From contig JAUVJI010000009.1 of NCBI GenBank assembly GCA_030596605.1, positions 1-54,548 of the forward strand: DNA of 54,548 nucleotides, read 5' to 3'. The notes beneath the pieces are model-generated. The model had not been told where the DNA came from, ran no database searches, and worked only from the letters and a program-made list of their open reading frames with translations. Source of the stretch: Bacteroidales bacterium. GTDB lineage: Bacteria > Bacteroidota > Bacteroidia > Bacteroidales > JAADJA01. The position numbers were made by a program, and so were the translations under genes. Shown here in pieces: positions 51,762 to 54,548 of this stretch. The first letter of the stretch is position 1. Each line of letters starts with the position of its first letter.

Positions 51762-52556
51762 ATGAAAACTATTTCATCAATTACTTTATTGACATTATTT
51801 GTGTTTTCAGCATTGGCATTACAATCTCAAACAAATTCAAAAATTCCTTCCGGTAAAGATTTTATGATCGAGATTAATATGACCCCTTTTACAGGTGAAG
51901 AAATATTTAAGATCGAACAGTTCAAAGGCCGGTATTATTTTAATGAGCATTGGGCTATACGGCTCGGAATTTCTTTTGATTACAAAAAAGACAAATCAAA
52001 TCTTGAAGAAAATGATATTGTGATTAATCAGCAAAATCCTTCTGAAGAAGTGTATGATAAACAATCGACGATGATTGGATTCAGTCCCGGGTTTGAGTAC
52101 AGGATACTGGCAAATTCAAAGATTGCCCCATATTTTGGAGGTGAGTTTATTTATCAAACAAAATCTTCAGAATACAGCCGTGTATATAATTCCTATACAG
52201 GGAATAATTCTTATCATAAAAATAAAACTGATGTAGAAGGGTCATGGTTAGTTTTTGGTGATTGGCCGACTCATTACGAGGACTATAGTGAAAGGGCATT
52301 TAATAAGATTGGCGCTAATTTATTCATTGGTTCTGATTTCTATTTTGTTAAAAATTTCTATTTCGGGTTTGAACTGGGTGCAGGATTACATTCGATAAAA
52401 TATCAAGATATAAATATCGACACTTTTGAAGCCTTTTATGCATCAGATGGAACGATAATAGATCCTGAGTTTGAAAATGATGTAATTTATGGGAATAAAG
52501 AGTTTATTACAAAATTTTATATAGTCAATGCCATTAGGGTTGGTGTTTGGTTTTAA
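51762..52556 (+). CDS. Outer-membrane beta-barrel protein, tandem paralogue 2
   Basis: A 264-residue paralogue of the preceding gene, 26 bases downstream. The shared blocks are clear: [37 protein letters not shown] and [16 protein letters not shown], and the end IRVGVWF. Differences cluster in the Asn/Tyr-rich loops, as expected for exposed loops diverging after duplication. The signal peptide spans about residues 1-22. The function is unknown. Confidence 0.8.
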   Translation: MKTISSITLLTLFVFSALALQSQTNSKIPSGKDFMIEINMTPFTGEEIFKIEQFKGRYYFNEHWAIRLGISFDYKKDKSNLEENDIVINQQNPSEEVYDKQSTMIGFSPGFEYRILANSKIAPYFGGEFIYQTKSSEYSRVYNSYTGNNSYHKNKTDVEGSWLVFGDWPTHYEDYSERAFNKIGANLFIGSDFYFVKNFYFGFELGAGLHSIKYQDINIDTFEAFYASDGTIIDPEFENDVIYGNKEFITKFYIVNAIRVGVWF

Positions 52557-52570
52557 ATTCTATAATTAAA

Positions 52571-53395
52571 ATGCAACAATACCTTGATTTATTACAGCAT
52601 GTCCTGGATAAGGGTGTTCAGAAAAAGGACAGAACAGGAACCGGAACGATAAGTGTTTTTGGTTACCAGATGCGGTTTGATTTGCAGGAAGGTTTCCCTG
52701 TGATGACAACGAAGAAACTTCACCTCCGGTCAATCATCCATGAATTACTTTGGTTTTTGCAAGGTGATACAAATATCAAATACTTAAATGATAACAGGGT
52801 TAGTATCTGGGATGAATGGGCTGATGAAAATGGTGATCTTGGTCCGATCTATGGCTCACAATGGCGCAACTGGAACAATGACGGGATTGATCAAATCTCT
52901 GAAGTTATTGATTTGATAAATACCAATCCTGACAGCCGCCGCATGATCGTTGCCGCATGGAATCCGAGTGTATTACCATTGCCTGGAAAATCATTTTCTG
53001 AAAATGTTGCAGAAGGGAGGGCTGCGTTGCCTCCATGTCATGCATTTTTCCAGTTTTATGTTGCTGATGGGAAATTATCCTGCCAGATGTATCAGCGGAG
53101 TTGTGATATCTTCCTGGGTGTTCCTTTCAATATTGCATCTTATGCTTTGCTTACACAAATGATGGCACAGGTCACCGATCTGATACCGGGAGAATTTGTC
53201 CATACTTTAGGCGATGCACACATATATTTAAACCATATCGACCAGGTAAAACTACAATTAACCCGTGAGCCTTTTCCATTACCTGAAATGAGAATAAATC
53301 CAGAGGTGAAAAGTATTTTTGATTTTAAGTTTGAGGATTTTGAATTGCTAGGGTATCAGTCGCATCCGCATATTAAGGGGGAGATTTCTGTTTGA
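52571..53395 (+). CDS. thyA: Thymidylate synthase
   Basis: ThyA converts dUMP to dTMP with 5,10-methylene-THF, releasing DHF that the adjacent DHFR recycles. The 274-residue protein has the nucleophile Cys156 in [31 protein letters not shown] and the phosphate-binding Arg in KKDRTGTGT. It is about ten residues longer than E. coli ThyA, from an insert ([15 protein letters not shown]) before the active Cys that is usual in Bacteroidota. The frame opens at 52547 inside the preceding gene, but ATG 52571 (MQQYLDLL) is the family start. It is followed by folA after an AAACGATTAACG-type microrepeat. Confidence 0.97.
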   Translation: MQQYLDLLQHVLDKGVQKKDRTGTGTISVFGYQMRFDLQEGFPVMTTKKLHLRSIIHELLWFLQGDTNIKYLNDNRVSIWDEWADENGDLGPIYGSQWRNWNNDGIDQISEVIDLINTNPDSRRMIVAAWNPSVLPLPGKSFSENVAEGRAALPPCHAFFQFYVADGKLSCQMYQRSCDIFLGVPFNIASYALLTQMMAQVTDLIPGEFVHTLGDAHIYLNHIDQVKLQLTREPFPLPEMRINPEVKSIFDFKFEDFELLGYQSHPHIKGEISV

Positions 53396-53396
53396 T

Positions 53397-53431
53397 ATAC
53401 GATTTACGAAAACGATTAACGATTTACGAAT
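53397..53431. repeat. ACGATTTACGAA-type microrepeat
   Basis: Words TACGATTTACGAA, AACGATTAACG and ATTTACGAATT repeat with a period of about 8-9 between thyA and folA. Confidence 0.5.
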
Positions 53432-53434
53432 TTT

Positions 53435-54430
53435 ATGAAAGATATATCAATTATAGTCGCAGTTGCTAAAAACAACGCCATAGGCAAGGACAATAAACTC
53501 CTTTGGCATTTATCAGAAGATCTAAAGCGGTTTAAAAAGTTAACAACCGGACACTATATCATTATGGGTAAAAATACATACTACTCTCTGCCCAGGCGTC
53601 CTTTGCCTAACAGGACTCATATTGTTTTAACAGATATCCCTGGTGAACAGATTGATGACTGCTTGATGGCATACACCATTGATGAAGCAATTGAAAAAAT
53701 GGATCCGAATGGCGAAAACTTTATCATAGGCGGAGCTTCCATTTACAAACAGTTTTTACCTCATGCAAATAAACTATACATTACCTGGGTGCATGAAGAA
53801 TTTGAGGCGGATACTTTTTTCCCTGAATTAATTGAAGATGAATGGGAAATTATTTCCAAGGAAGATTTTCTGGAACCGGATAAAAAGAATCCGCATCCGT
53901 ATTCTTATGTGATTTATAATCGGAAAATAATGTTTACTGCTGAAGAATTGGAAAAATTTGCTAAGGATAAAATACTTGGCTTAATTCAATATGGATTAGC
54001 GCGAAAACCATATATAAACTTAATTAGAGAGTTTTCAATAGACAATGTTGATAGAGTAGAATATATACTTGAGGAAAAAGAATGGATAAGTAAGGATCTA
54101 AAAAAAGAAGAATTCTCAGATATTAATAGGCGATATGACTATTGCTTAACAATCCCATTAAATTGCAAAGGAACATTAGTTCTGTATGAGAATAATAACA
54201 ATAAAAGAGAGTATAAATATAATACTATATTTTTTTGTGAAATATGGATTAAAGAAAGTCCAGATAAACCATACTTTTCTTTTGATATAAGTTCAGAAGA
54301 TAAATTGTTAGTTAAACAATATTTTTCAAAGCTGTTTGACGCAGCTAAAGAATTGGAGATATCTCCACTGCATGAATTGGATTATGATGGTAAGTCTGTT
54401 ACTCAATTCTTCCTAGTACAGTGTTCTTAA
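53435..54430 (+). CDS. folA: Dihydrofolate reductase fused to an unknown C-terminal domain
   Basis: Residues 1-164 are a complete DHFR: SIIVAVAKNNAIGKDNKLLWHL (NADPH and folate site), GHYIIMGKNTYYSLPRRPLPNR, FIIGGASIY and the closing HPYSYVIYNRK, where DHFR normally ends. Here the frame runs on for 166 residues with no stop. The added region (FTAEELEKFAKDKILG ... CLTIPLNCKGTLVLY ... FFLVQCS) is an alpha-beta domain of unknown function. The junction (53924-53932) is a run of four A's then TAATG: with one A fewer, DHFR would stop at TAA overlapping an ATG, giving two genes. Fusion, frameshift or sequencing error are all possible. A naturally separate gene at 53930-54430 is the main alternative. 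Confidence 0.9.
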   Translation: MKDISIIVAVAKNNAIGKDNKLLWHLSEDLKRFKKLTTGHYIIMGKNTYYSLPRRPLPNRTHIVLTDIPGEQIDDCLMAYTIDEAIEKMDPNGENFIIGGASIYKQFLPHANKLYITWVHEEFEADTFFPELIEDEWEIISKEDFLEPDKKNPHPYSYVIYNRKIMFTAEELEKFAKDKILGLIQYGLARKPYINLIREFSIDNVDRVEYILEEKEWISKDLKKEEFSDINRRYDYCLTIPLNCKGTLVLYENNNNKREYKYNTIFFCEIWIKESPDKPYFSFDISSEDKLLVKQYFSKLFDAAKELEISPLHELDYDGKSVTQFFLVQCS

Positions 54431-54458
54431 TATAATATTGCAAATAGAAATATTTTTG

Positions 54459-54466
54459 TATCTTTG
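54459..54466 (+). promoter_or_regulatory. Putative -7 promoter box for the gene at the window edge
   Basis: TATCTTTG matches TAnnTTTG, 18 bases before ATG 54477; an ATTG lies 19 bases upstream as a weak -33 partner. Confidence 0.4.
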
Positions 54467-54476
54467 GCAAAAAAAC

Positions 54477-54548
54477 ATGAGGTTAAGCCAAAGAGCAAAG
54501 ATAAGTATTTCTGCAAAAGATAAATCAGAATTAACGCGTATATCAAAA
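54477..54548 (+). CDS. Partial gene at window edge (first 24 codons), transposase-like start?
   Basis: An open frame from ATG 54477 to the window end, starting MRLSQRAKISISAKDKSEL. A start of basic residues followed by a short strand and a helix (SAKDKSELTRISK) is reminiscent of the N-terminus of IS630-type transposases, but 24 residues are too few to be sure. The promoter box at 54459-54466 supports a real gene. Confidence 0.4.
   Translation, partial: MRLSQRAKISISAKDKSELTRISK

Overview
The window reads as an AT-rich chromosome segment of an uncultured, probably anaerobic member of the Bacteroidota (Bacteroidales-like). The evidence is two secreted proteins with type IX secretion (T9SS) C-terminal sorting domains, a one-piece SecDF, a LytS/LytTR two-component pair, a FISUMP-domain surface protein, DUF2851, and promoters that repeatedly show the Bacteroidota -7 box TAnnTTTG, mostly without Shine-Dalgarno sequences. 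A tungsten-type aldehyde:ferredoxin oxidoreductase (AOR) and a membrane pyrophosphatase point to anaerobic energy metabolism. No rRNA, tRNA or CRISPR array was seen.

Layout. 0.2-8.6 kb (mostly minus): a small membrane protein, uvrA, a Cys-motif protein paired with an MltD-like lytic transglycosylase, rfbC, a PIN toxin-antitoxin pair and lpdA. 8.7-17.0 kb (plus): a metabolic run of cupin, unknown 413-aa protein, PLP aminotransferase, atypical SDR, homoserine dehydrogenase-like enzyme and AOR, interrupted by an Mrr-type restriction enzyme and a HEPN/MNT toxin-antitoxin pair. 17.1-21.2 kb (minus): two T9SS cargo proteins that share a duplicated promoter, leader and N-terminus. 21.5-26.0 kb (plus): a DUF418 membrane protein, then a second metabolic run of DapA-like lyase/aldolase, HicB-like protein, homoserine-kinase-like GHMP kinase and a canonical SDR. 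26.2-32.6 kb (minus): a serine hydrolase, a truncated LytTR remnant, the FISUMP protein and the LytTR/LytS pair. 33.0-37.2 kb (plus): DUF2851, a K+ channel and an LtaS-like sulfatase-fold transferase. 37.3-48.0 kb (minus): housekeeping genes tatA, secDF (frameshifted in this sequence), an ABC-2 exporter, dnaJ, grpE and hppA. 48.2-54.5 kb (plus): a bifunctional-nuclease family protein, a CNT nucleoside transporter, a small beta-carbonic-anhydrase-like protein, two tandem outer-membrane barrel paralogues, thyA, folA fused to an unknown domain, and the first codons of a further gene.

The best candidate for an undescribed system is the pair of metabolic runs at 8.7-17.0 and 23.1-26.0 kb. Together they hold homoserine-dehydrogenase-like, homoserine-kinase-like and DapA-like enzymes, an aminotransferase, two SDRs, an AOR, a cupin and an unknown 413-aa protein, but no threonine synthase, aspartokinase or lysine-pathway partners. 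I infer a catabolic or salvage route for an amino-acid-like or 2-oxo/hydroxy acid ending in a ferredoxin-linked aldehyde oxidation; the substrate cannot be read from the sequence. Intergenic regions are rich in dispersed palindromes, two MITE-like inverted-repeat elements and heptad-type microrepeats.
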